Source: an uncultured Myxococcales bacterium (GTDB lineage Bacteria; Myxococcota_A; UBA9042). From it: DNA of 63,193 nucleotides. Shown one piece after another: positions 33,148-40,876 of the stretch (position 1 is its first letter; every line of letters starts with the position of its first letter). The notes under the pieces are model-generated. The model did not search any database and was not told where the DNA came from. It saw only the letters and a list, made by a program, of their open reading frames with translations. The position numbers and the translations under genes are program-made. The DNA is taken from the NCBI GenBank assembly GCA_903840165.1, contig CAIMEY010000011.1:1-63193 (forward strand). Reading direction: 5' to 3'.

Positions 33148-33711
33148 ATGGGAATTCACGTCGTCGGCATGGGCGGATCGCTCGGCCGAGATTCAGATTG
33201 TTTACACGCACTTCGCCTGGCCCTGAACGCAGCTGCCTCGGCTGGTGCGTCCACGGAGTTGCTCGACGTTCGTGAGTTGGATTTGCCTTTATATTTGCAT
33301 GGTTCTCCTCTATCGCCCGGAGCGATCCAACTGCGCGAGGCCGTGGCGAGAGCCGATGCCATGATCTGGGCCACGCCCCTCTACCACGGCACGGTGAGCG
33401 GTGCTGTAAAGAACGCCATTGATTACTTAGAGACCCTGGCCAAGCACGAGCCGCCTTATCTGACCGGTCGCTTTGTCGGCCTCATCGCTACGGCCGGGGG
33501 CTATCAGGCACTACAAGCCATTAATACGATGGAGTATTGCGTCCGATCGCTCCGTGGCTTTACCGTGCCCTTGGTAGTACCCATCGACCGCGGTTGGCAG
33601 GCCTTTACCGCTGAGGGCCAAGCCGTTGAGCCCCGCCTGCAGCAGCAACTCGCGCAACTCGGCGAATTGGTGGTTCAATCGGCGAATCGGTATCGGGGCT
33701 CGTCCACGTAA
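33148..33711 (+). CDS. NAD(P)H-dependent FMN reductase (flavodoxin fold)
   Basis: This 187-residue protein has the FMN phosphate loop G-S-L-G-R-D-S near residue 10 and the isoalloxazine-binding segment T-P-L-Y-H-G-T-V-S-G-A-V-K-N, as in SsuE/ArsH/azoreductase-type NADPH-FMN reductases. The ATG at 33148 (M-G-I-H-V-V-G) has GAGG upstream; an earlier in-frame codon would add 20 unrelated residues. The physiological electron acceptor is unknown. It converges on the PAS-GGDEF gene. Confidence 0.88.
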   Translation: MGIHVVGMGGSLGRDSDCLHALRLALNAAASAGASTELLDVRELDLPLYLHGSPLSPGAIQLREAVARADAMIWATPLYHGTVSGAVKNAIDYLETLAKHEPPYLTGRFVGLIATAGGYQALQAINTMEYCVRSLRGFTVPLVVPIDRGWQAFTAEGQAVEPRLQQQLAQLGELVVQSANRYRGSST

Positions 33712-33737
33712 CCGAGTTGCCGCGATTGGCCCCTTGG

Positions 33738-34655
33738 TCAGGCTTGACCTTGCAGTTTGGTCCCAAGGGCTAAGACGGCAGCCTGGGCAAAAGACAAGTA
33801 GTCCGCTACGTCATCGTCCGGATCGAAGGCCGTCAGGGCCATTCGCACGACCAGGCGTCGGCCGGGCGCGATAATCGGTAAAGACTGAAAATGACTCGAC
33901 AATCGTTGCGCAGCAATGCCCGCGCCGGAGCGGTCCGAATGCGTCAACACCAAGTGAAACCGCGATGTTTCAAAGCGAAACAGCACATCGGTGGTCCGCG
34001 TGACGTGGCGCAATACTTCGGCCACGCGGACCATCTCCGCTGGTTGCAGCGGCGCGTCGGCCACACGCACGGCTAACCTGTCGGAACGATTCGGCTCGCG
34101 GGCGCTCGTCGGCACCGTGCCACACTCCAGGGCCAGCAGGGCCGTAGGATGCCCGTAGCGCTTGGCCCGCCTGAGTTCGATGGCCATGATGAAATCGAAC
34201 TGACGCCTTGAAAACAAACCTGTTTCGGCGTCAGTCATGCCGCTATCGCGCGCTTCGCCAAAGGTGGCGGCTATGGCCCGTTCAGCCGTCTTGAGGCGGG
34301 TATGGTCACTGATAATGGCCAGGCCAAGTCTCTGATTATCCGAGCCAATTGTGCGCAGTTGAATGTGCACATCTCGACAAGCGCCGCTCGGGTCCAGCAG
34401 CCATTCCACCTCAGCGGCCAGCTCAAGGTTGGCGTCGTCCATCGCCGCCTGGAAAGCGCCTCCGAGCTCCGAGGTCTGCCCGTCCGGCAAGACCTCGTCA
34501 AAGAAGGACATTCCGGTCGCTGATTCCGGCAACAACGCCCTCAAGGCAACGGGCGCTTGGTTGTGGGCTAGGACGATGCCATTGCCGTCCAGCAAGTACG
34601 CGGCCGTCGGCAAGGCATTGAGTAGGTGATTGAAAGAAATTTCCGGTACTTGCAA
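33738..34655 (-). CDS. PYP-like PAS plus degenerate GGDEF protein
   Basis: This 305-residue cytosolic protein starts at a TTG preceded by AAGGA. Residues of about 5-120 are a PAS domain close in pattern to photoactive yellow protein (L-P-T-A-A-Y-L-L-D-G-N-G, then G-M-S-F-F-D-E-V-L-P). The chromophore Cys expected just after that motif is absent (V-L-P-D). Residues of about 140-300 align with a GGDEF domain (D-A-E-T-G-L-F-S-R-R-Q-F-D), but the signature is R-F-E-T-S-R-F instead of GGDEF. Diguanylate cyclase activity is therefore unlikely; it may be a receptor or scaffold. A promoter-like TTTGTC-N16-TACACT lies about 35 bp upstream. Confidence 0.82.
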   Translation of the reverse strand: MQVPEISFNHLLNALPTAAYLLDGNGIVLAHNQAPVALRALLPESATGMSFFDEVLPDGQTSELGGAFQAAMDDANLELAAEVEWLLDPSGACRDVHIQLRTIGSDNQRLGLAIISDHTRLKTAERAIAATFGEARDSGMTDAETGLFSRRQFDFIMAIELRRAKRYGHPTALLALECGTVPTSAREPNRSDRLAVRVADAPLQPAEMVRVAEVLRHVTRTTDVLFRFETSRFHLVLTHSDRSGAGIAAQRLSSHFQSLPIIAPGRRLVVRMALTAFDPDDDVADYLSFAQAAVLALGTKLQGQA

Positions 34656-34802
34656 GGGTATTCCTTCGCATCATCGCGCGCGACTGTCTTCAGTGTAGCG
34701 CCATCCACAGGCAGACAAAAGGTGGCGGTTCCAACGCACAACACCGCGCTGGCAGGAGCTCAGTGGCCATGCGTGCTGCCAGAATCTCCTGTTTGTATTG
34801 CG

Positions 34803-36539
34803 TTATCGCCTGCGGTTGGGCGCTGTCGGCGCTTTGCGGTCGGGCGGTTCTTTCAGGCTGGGCAGGCGACGCAAGGCCCCCGGGTCCGGATGGGCATCAA
34901 GACTCGGCACCGGCACAGTTGGCGGCGGCGGCTGTCCCGTCAGTTCGTGAAGCATCGCAGTGACTTCGCGCAAGACCCCAACGCCCCGCATCATGGACGG
35001 TGTCTGTGCTGCAACTGCCTGAATACCTTGAGGTCGACTGATCACATTCAGCGCAAGGTCGGCCTGCCCTTGCACGGCTAGGACAAAGTCCTGGGCCGCC
35101 TGCCTCTCGGCCGCCACAGGCGACTCAAGCCACAGCCGCCGCAGTCGCAACAGGCTCACGACCTCAAAGTACCCAGCCGTCCAAGCGTTGCCGGCGATGA
35201 CGACCGATTCGCGAGGACTCAGGCTCGGATGGCGGATCTCCACCTCCATCAGTGCGGTCGCAGCTGTCAAGAGCAGCGGCAGCGAAATTTCACTGCGAAT
35301 TCGCGAGGGAGCCCACGCCTGTGGCAAGGCGCCGATATGGGTGTCCAGATCGGCCTCGATCTCAGCCAGGGTGGCGCGTGGCTCAAACAGCAGGCGGCGC
35401 GCTAGGTTCACCGGCCCTCGGCTGCGAACGGCCGTGCCGAGGACGCCATCGCTATCGAGGTCGATTTCTACCCATGTTTCATCGCGTTTCTCGCCACTTT
35501 GCGCAACATCTAGCAGAGCCTGCCAGCCCTGGGCCAGGCGCAGCGCCGACTTGAGCCAACTCCGTTCACTGCCCGCCTTGGCCGCGACAAGAGGGGAGAG
35601 TTGAGCCGCAAGCGCATCAAAAGAGGGGCTTTTTAAGTCGCCATCCTGGATGCCCGGCGTATTGTCCAGACCAGCGATGGCCGCAAGGACCCGGTCATCC
35701 TCCGCGTTGAGGTGCAGCAAGTGGTGGCTAGGCGTAGGACCCAGCGGCACCGATCTAGGCGCCATTGCTGGGTTTTGCCCTGTCTTGCCAGGCGTTTGCC
35801 TGACCTTGGCCATCGCCAGACCTATGCGAGCCATCGGGTCGGCCGGGTCCATGCTCAGGATGGCCTCGGTAGCTGCAGCCATTTCCGCCCATTGCTCAAA
35901 ATTCATCGTGACATTGGCGACGCCAGCCTGCACCGCCTGATCCCGTGGTGCCTGTTGGGCAGCCAGACGCGCCCATTCCAGGGCCAAGGCGCGATTGCCT
36001 TGGGCAGCAGCTACTTCCGCAGACGCTATGGCAGATTCGGCGTGCACGTCGCTCCAGGCTAGGCCGGCTGGCAGACAGGCCGTGCCGCAGCGCGTCGTGT
36101 TGACGTACAGGTGCAGGGGCGGCTGCCCGGGGCACTGAAGCTCCCAGAGGTCAAGCAATTCGTCTTTACCATCGGCGGTTTGGCCGTCCTGTAGTTGACG
36201 CGGGCTTGTCGTCGGACCCGCCTTGCCTCCTTCGCCTAGCAAGCGTTCGATGGGTAAGGCACCATTGCTGCAGCGCAAACGGCCCATGCCCAGGCGACCG
36301 ACTTGCTTGCCCCATTCGAGCGGATGCAGGGCAGACAGGCCATAGTCCGCCGGCAAAACCCCAACACAAGCATGGAGATCCACATCCAGCGTCGGGCTCG
36401 GACAACCGCGGGGCTGCACCAAAGCACCCGGGACCACCGGTGTCGGCCAACTACGCGTTTCGGCGCGAGTTTGCTGAACAGGTTGGCACGCCCAAAGCAC
36501 AGTCGTCGCCGCGGCGATCAGCAGAATCCACAATTTCAT
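34803..36539 (-). CDS. Lipoprotein of unknown function, last gene of the Cys-rich/thioredoxin operon
   Basis: This 578-residue lipoprotein has signal M-K-L-W-I-L-L-I-A-A-A and lipobox V-L-W-A-C (Cys 18). The first 160 residues contain paired Cys (about 46, 58, 89, 136, 151 and 155) and a W-x-L-Q-C-P-G strand. Residues of about 165-255 resemble two TPR helices (A-L-E-W-A-R-L-A-A-Q-Q-A-P). The rest is helical and Leu/Ala-rich with an isolated D-L-D-S-D-G-V-L-G loop that could bind calcium, and the tail is Pro/Arg-rich. I recognise no family. Its ATG overlaps the thioredoxin stop (ATGA), so it is translationally coupled to it. Confidence 0.75.
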   Translation of the reverse strand: MKLWILLIAAATTVLWACQPVQQTRAETRSWPTPVVPGALVQPRGCPSPTLDVDLHACVGVLPADYGLSALHPLEWGKQVGRLGMGRLRCSNGALPIERLLGEGGKAGPTTSPRQLQDGQTADGKDELLDLWELQCPGQPPLHLYVNTTRCGTACLPAGLAWSDVHAESAIASAEVAAAQGNRALALEWARLAAQQAPRDQAVQAGVANVTMNFEQWAEMAAATEAILSMDPADPMARIGLAMAKVRQTPGKTGQNPAMAPRSVPLGPTPSHHLLHLNAEDDRVLAAIAGLDNTPGIQDGDLKSPSFDALAAQLSPLVAAKAGSERSWLKSALRLAQGWQALLDVAQSGEKRDETWVEIDLDSDGVLGTAVRSRGPVNLARRLLFEPRATLAEIEADLDTHIGALPQAWAPSRIRSEISLPLLLTAATALMEVEIRHPSLSPRESVVIAGNAWTAGYFEVVSLLRLRRLWLESPVAAERQAAQDFVLAVQGQADLALNVISRPQGIQAVAAQTPSMMRGVGVLREVTAMLHELTGQPPPPTVPVPSLDAHPDPGALRRLPSLKEPPDRKAPTAPNRRR

Positions 36540-37537
36540 CGGTGCTTGGCCCGCTTAGGTGGGGGTAGATTGATTGGGGGCGCACCGGCACCGTGGCGCT
36601 CGGCCAGCAACTTGTCGACGATCTTGATCACGGCCTCCTGCGGCACCTCGCCGGCCTGCAGCCAACGGACACGGCCCTGCGCATCCAAGATCGCCGTGCT
36701 GGGAAACCCTTGAATATTACCGAGCTTCTGTAACTGATCCGCCGTCACCACGACACACGGGTACTTCGCCGCCGCCTTTTTCAGCAGCCCCGAGGCCTTA
36801 TTGCGAATTTCCTCACTCGTATCATCGTGTTCAAAGGCAACACCTAGGACGGTAACCTCCTCACCATGCGTCTGCGCCAAGCGCTCGGCCAAGGCCGCCA
36901 CTTCCGGCAGTGCCTTGCGACACGGCGGGCACCAAGTGCCCCAAAGGTCCAGAACTACTATCTTTCCGCGCAGTTCTGAGAGTTTAAAAGCCGCGCCGTC
37001 CAGGGTCTGTGCCTTGAACTGCGCCGGCGGCCCCACCTGCCCCAGCTCAGCTTGGGTCCGCAGGTCTTCGCGCGCTACCGCCACCGACTTCTCCAGATCC
37101 CGAAGCGTGGCCAAGACGCGCAGAAGTTGTTGCATTCTCGGCTGTTGACGCAGAGAATCCAGGTCGTGGTCCTGTTGCAAGTGGTCCATGTCCTCAAAGC
37201 CACCGGCCACGGCCAACTCAAGTTCCGCCAGCGCCGGCTCCACTTCCCCGGAAAGTGCCATTGCGCACGCGAGGTTATAGTGGATGCCCGTCAACATTTC
37301 GCGGGCCTCAGGCTCATCCTGCAAAGCCACCAACGCCGCCCCAGCTGCACGTAACCGCGCAGCAGCCATATGGTATTGCCGGGCGTAGTGCAGGTCGATG
37401 GCTGCATCCACGGCCAGGGTCGCAAGCAGTACCAAATCACGGCGGTCTTGGGCCTGAGCCGGACGTGCCAGCGGCGTCAACGCGAGACTGATGACTGCGA
37501 TGAAAGCCAGTAGATTGCCGCAATTGGGTCTATTCAT
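36536..37537 (-). CDS. TlpA-like periplasmic thioredoxin with helical N-terminal region
   Basis: This 333-residue protein has a signal sequence ending near A-R-P-A-Q-A-Q, a helical TPR-like region (about 32-165), and a TlpA/ResA-type thioredoxin domain (about 165-320). The active site is W-C-P-P-C in G-T-W-C-P-P-C-R, the usual reductase form, and a cis-Pro lies at G-F-P-S-T. It would exchange disulfides in the cell envelope. Its ATG (37537) overlaps the prepilin-like gene's stop by 8 bp, and its own stop overlaps the next lipoprotein gene by 4 bp. With a Cys-rich lipoprotein at the head of the operon, a role in its disulfide formation or repair is a reasonable inference. Confidence 0.88.
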   Translation of the reverse strand: MNRPNCGNLLAFIAVISLALTPLARPAQAQDRRDLVLLATLAVDAAIDLHYARQYHMAAARLRAAGAALVALQDEPEAREMLTGIHYNLACAMALSGEVEPALAELELAVAGGFEDMDHLQQDHDLDSLRQQPRMQQLLRVLATLRDLEKSVAVAREDLRTQAELGQVGPPAQFKAQTLDGAAFKLSELRGKIVVLDLWGTWCPPCRKALPEVAALAERLAQTHGEEVTVLGVAFEHDDTSEEIRNKASGLLKKAAAKYPCVVVTADQLQKLGNIQGFPSTAILDAQGRVRWLQAGEVPQEAVIKIVDKLLAERHGAGAPPINLPPPKRAKHR

Positions 37538-38105
37538 CGGCGTCCACCGCACTAAAGACCGGGGCCTGCCCCAGCAAGCATTCTTGAGCTGACGAATGTG
37601 CATCCCCATGGCCTACAAAGCGAAAAGTGCTGTAGTGGCCATCGCAGTCGAGATCGCCATAGGCCGAAAGCGTGAATTCGGCCTGCCCCAATGTGCCGCT
37701 GCCTTGGTAGGCAAAGATGTACGGCTGAGGCTCAGTTAGCTGAAAACGCAAGGAATTCCAGAGCGTGCGGTTCCACTCGATCTTGGCGGGATCGCACAGG
37801 CCGTGGCCGTTGTTGACACTAGGGTCACAGCAAGATTTCGCAGGAGCCATGCGGATTTCGCCATGGGGAAACTGGCAGACCATCCGTCCGCCCGTCTCAT
37901 CCGCGCGCGGCTTGACGTACAGCACCGAGGCCGTTCGTGCCAACTTGGCCAATTCGCGAATCGCTTCAATCTCTTGGTCGCGTTGCACCAGTTTGGGCAC
38001 GCCCACGACCGCGGTGGTCGCCGCGGCCAAACCCAAACCAATCAGCAGGATGGTCGGCACATTCATCAAGGACACGCCCAGGGTGCGCCGGACTCGGCGG
38101 CGCAA
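37530..38105 (-). CDS. Type IV prepilin-like protein lacking Glu5
   Basis: This 191-residue protein reads R-R-T-L-G followed by V-S-L-M-N-V-P-T-I-L-L-I-G-L. The short basic leader, Gly before the cleavage point and about 20 hydrophobic residues match a type III signal, but position 5 is Asn instead of Glu. The globular part has about seven Cys (C-Q-F, K-S-C-C-D, G-L-C-D-P, D-L-D-C-D-G, Q-E-C) and the strand Y-G-D-L-D-C-D-G typical of myxobacterial pilins. A TTG at 38105 is needed to include the leader and overlaps the upstream gene by 40 bp; the ATG at 38066 would remove it. It could be a minor pilin or pseudopilin. No other pilus gene is present. Confidence 0.7.
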   Translation of the reverse strand: MRRRVRRTLGVSLMNVPTILLIGLGLAAATTAVVGVPKLVQRDQEIEAIRELAKLARTASVLYVKPRADETGGRMVCQFPHGEIRMAPAKSCCDPSVNNGHGLCDPAKIEWNRTLWNSLRFQLTEPQPYIFAYQGSGTLGQAEFTLSAYGDLDCDGHYSTFRFVGHGDAHSSAQECLLGQAPVFSAVDADE

Positions 38106-40726
38106 GAGAAGTAGTTACAACTCGATGAGCAGAACTGCCACTTGTGGGTTCCACAACACTTGTAGTTGCTGCCTTTATTCCACTCGCAGGAAGCGCCGGG
38201 CTTGAAATCGCAACTTCCCCATTGGCAACTGCCGTTACAGGTATTTTGCTTGCAAGACGCGGACGTATCGCCGCACGCTTGGGTGGCTCCCGGTGCGCAG
38301 GGGCCGGCGCCGCCGCAGCCTCCCCAGCCTCCCCATTGGCAGGACCCGTTGCAAGTTCTTGTTTGCGTGCCACAATTGCCGCAGCCTTGGCTCTGCGTTG
38401 CGCCCGCTGCGCACGCGCCTTGCCCGTTGCAGGCGCCCCAGGCCGACCACCCGCCCCAAGTGCAGCCGCCGGTGCAACTTCGCGAACGGGTCTGCGTGCC
38501 ACAATTGCCGCAAGCCTGCGATTGTGTGTCATTTTGCCCGGGCGAACACTGGCCGCCGATGGGCAGTGTGCAAGCGCCATTTTGGCAGACGCTGATGCCA
38601 CAAGCGCTTGAATTTGCACTGCAATCCATCGGGGCGCCCTTGCACTGGCCGCCGTTGCACGCGTCGTTGACCGTGCAACTGTTGCTGTCGTCGCAGCCGC
38701 CGTTCTTGGGCTGGGTGAAGCACTGGCCGCCTTGGCAGACACCGCTCTGGCACACCCCGTCCAATCCTGAGCAATTCTTAGGTGTTCCCACGCACATGCC
38801 GGCCGTACAGGTGTCACCTGAGGTGCAGGGATTGCCGTCGTCGCAGAGGATGCCGCTGTTGAGGGCCTTGGCAACGCACTGGCCGTTAACGCACATGCCC
38901 GTGCCACAGGCGCTGTTTAAGCTAGTGCAATCCAACGGTTTTCCCTTGCAGCCGCCTCCAGCGCAGGAGTCGCCGGTGGTGCAGGGATCGCCGTCGTCAC
39001 AGGAGCCTAGTTTGGGCTGTTGGGTGCACTGGCCAGCTTGGCAGGAGCCGATGTAGCACGTGTCGTCTAAGCCAGAGCAGTCTTTGGGGATTCCTTTGCA
39101 AACGCCGTCGATGCAGACGTCATTGAGGGTGCAAGCGTCGTTGTCCGTGCACAGGCCTGCCTTGGGCTGGGCGCTGCAAATGCCGTTGCTACACGTGCCC
39201 TTGGCGCACGCGCCGTCCTTGGCGGTGCAGTCCATCGGCGCACCTTTGCACACGCCCCCTTGGCACTTGTCACCGGTGGTGCATAAGTCACTGTCATCAC
39301 AAGGCAATCCGTTCTGTTCGACAAAGGCCGTCGTGCTCTGCAGGGGGTTGCACACTTGGCACGGGTTGGCGGGGTTGACGGTTCCGGCCTTGATGCACTG
39401 GCCGTTGATGCTGCAAAGTCCTTGACCTGCAATGTGTTTGCAGGTGCCGGCGCCGTCGCAGGTGTCACTGGTGCAGGTGTCGCCGTCGTCCGGGCACGTC
39501 GCACCAGCAATGGCGTTGATGTGGATGCAGCCGCTGTTCGGGTCGCAATTGTCGTTGGTGCACGGGTTGTTGTCGTCGCAGGTCTGTACGCCGCCGCCGA
39601 CGCAACTGCCCGCCGCGCACGCGTCGCTCTGGGTGCAGGCGTTGCCGTCGTCGCAAGCAAGGCCGGCTTGCTGATCGTTCTTGCACGAGCCATCGGGGTT
39701 GCAACTGTCCTTGGTGCAAGCATTTCCGTCGTTGCACACGCCGTCATCGGTCAGGCCGTTGCAGTCGTCGTCCAGGCCATTGCACGCCTCGAGTTTGGGC
39801 TCGGCCGCATCGCAGTCCGGTACGCCGTTGACGCACGCTTTGGCGACGCCCGCGCAAGTACCAAAAGCGTTCTTTTTCGTGCACTTACCGCCCGCAAGAT
39901 TCTCGTCGGTGATACCGTCGCAGTTGTCATCAACGCCATTGCACGATTCCTCAGCAGGAACAAGGGCATCGCAATCGCCAAGTCCATTGGGGCCGCATTT
40001 GCGCACGCCGGTGCATTTGCCGAGCACGTTGGTATGCCAACAAGCGGTCTGCTTCTGGCTGGCCTGCGCTGTCTTGCTGCAGGAGCATTGGTTTGATAAG
40101 GGTGCGCACTGATAGGTATTTTTGCCGGTTGCGGGGTCGGTCACTTGCTGACACGCGTAGCCGCCCGGGCAGTCCGTCTTGGCCGGATTGCACATGGCAC
40201 CGCAGAAACTGCCGTCACCGCCGTAGCTGATGCAAACATTGTCGACGCCGCCCGCCGGGTTGCAATCCGCTGTCGATCCGCAGGGATCGCACAGGGCATC
40301 AAAGCGCGGTTTGCAGATGAAGGCCGTGTCACTGCCGGAAGCTACTTGTTGGCAGGTCCAGCCGTCTGGGCATGTATCTACGCAGACTTGCGAGCAAACT
40401 TTGCCGGCCGCCGAGGCGATGCAGAAGCCGCTCAAGCAGTCAGAGTTTTCGACACACGGCGAGTTGAATTCACCACTGTTTATCGTGGTTTCAGCGCTGT
40501 CGCTGCCAATTCCGTCGCTCAGGCTGCCATCGCTCAGCCCGCCGTCGCTGACGCCGGAGTCCTTGACGCCGCCGTCGCTGGAGGTTGAACCATCTCCGCT
40601 GCCAAAACCTACGTCTAATCCAGTTGTTTTGCCGGGCCCGGGGCTTGCCGACTCCGAACTACAAGCCTGCGTGCCCAGGATTCCTGCGCCAGCCAGCAGT
40701 ACGGCCATCCAGGTCGTTCGCATCAT
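38066..40726 (-). CDS. Cys-rich lipoprotein with MopE-like, CTDC and Trp-Gly-Cys repeats
   Basis: This 886-residue lipoprotein (Cys about 22, G-T-Q-A-C) has a Ser/Asp/Gly-rich spacer (about 25-85) and then a Cys-rich head (85-230) clearly related to that of the protein at 15629-18541. Two MopE-like units follow (C-N-G-V-D-D-N-C-D-G near 265 and C-N-G-L-D-D-D-C-N-G near 315), then many C-x-D-x-x-x-C-T repeats (about 335-740). The last 140 residues are three C-G-N-C-G-T-Q-T-R and C-x-W-G-G-W units and a compact Cys cluster ending W-A-C-P. GAGGG precedes the first ATG. It heads an overlapping operon with the prepilin-like, thioredoxin and lipoprotein genes. Confidence 0.88.
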   Translation of the reverse strand: MMRTTWMAVLLAGAGILGTQACSSESASPGPGKTTGLDVGFGSGDGSTSSDGGVKDSGVSDGGLSDGSLSDGIGSDSAETTINSGEFNSPCVENSDCLSGFCIASAAGKVCSQVCVDTCPDGWTCQQVASGSDTAFICKPRFDALCDPCGSTADCNPAGGVDNVCISYGGDGSFCGAMCNPAKTDCPGGYACQQVTDPATGKNTYQCAPLSNQCSCSKTAQASQKQTACWHTNVLGKCTGVRKCGPNGLGDCDALVPAEESCNGVDDNCDGITDENLAGGKCTKKNAFGTCAGVAKACVNGVPDCDAAEPKLEACNGLDDDCNGLTDDGVCNDGNACTKDSCNPDGSCKNDQQAGLACDDGNACTQSDACAAGSCVGGGVQTCDDNNPCTNDNCDPNSGCIHINAIAGATCPDDGDTCTSDTCDGAGTCKHIAGQGLCSINGQCIKAGTVNPANPCQVCNPLQSTTAFVEQNGLPCDDSDLCTTGDKCQGGVCKGAPMDCTAKDGACAKGTCSNGICSAQPKAGLCTDNDACTLNDVCIDGVCKGIPKDCSGLDDTCYIGSCQAGQCTQQPKLGSCDDGDPCTTGDSCAGGGCKGKPLDCTSLNSACGTGMCVNGQCVAKALNSGILCDDGNPCTSGDTCTAGMCVGTPKNCSGLDGVCQSGVCQGGQCFTQPKNGGCDDSNSCTVNDACNGGQCKGAPMDCSANSSACGISVCQNGACTLPIGGQCSPGQNDTQSQACGNCGTQTRSRSCTGGCTWGGWSAWGACNGQGACAAGATQSQGCGNCGTQTRTCNGSCQWGGWGGCGGAGPCAPGATQACGDTSASCKQNTCNGSCQWGSCDFKPGASCEWNKGSNYKCCGTHKWQFCSSSCNYFSCAAESGAPWACP

Positions 40727-40795
40727 TTGCCCTCATATTCTCCGCAGTTGCGGGACCGGTGCGCCATGGTCCTGGCGCCCTCGTTCAGTACGGCC

Positions 40796-40804
40796 AGGGT
40801 AGCA
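40796..40804 (-). promoter_or_regulatory. Possible extended -10 promoter for the Cys-rich operon
   Basis: The minus strand 40804-40796 reads TGCTACCCT, the TGC-TAnnnT pattern, about 70 bp before the start of the Cys-rich lipoprotein gene. The intergenic region 40727-40876 is otherwise GC-rich and shows no other candidate. Confidence 0.3.
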
Positions 40805-40876
40805 GATTTGCAGCGGCCTAGCACGCCCGCCTAAGCGGCGCCGCGGGTCCCTGGGGTCCACCGGGTCAACTGCTTG

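Noticed and set aside
38166..40112. Plus-strand open frames opposite the Cys-rich gene at 38066-40726
   Set aside because: Antisense shadows of the Cys-rich repeat, no ribosome site.
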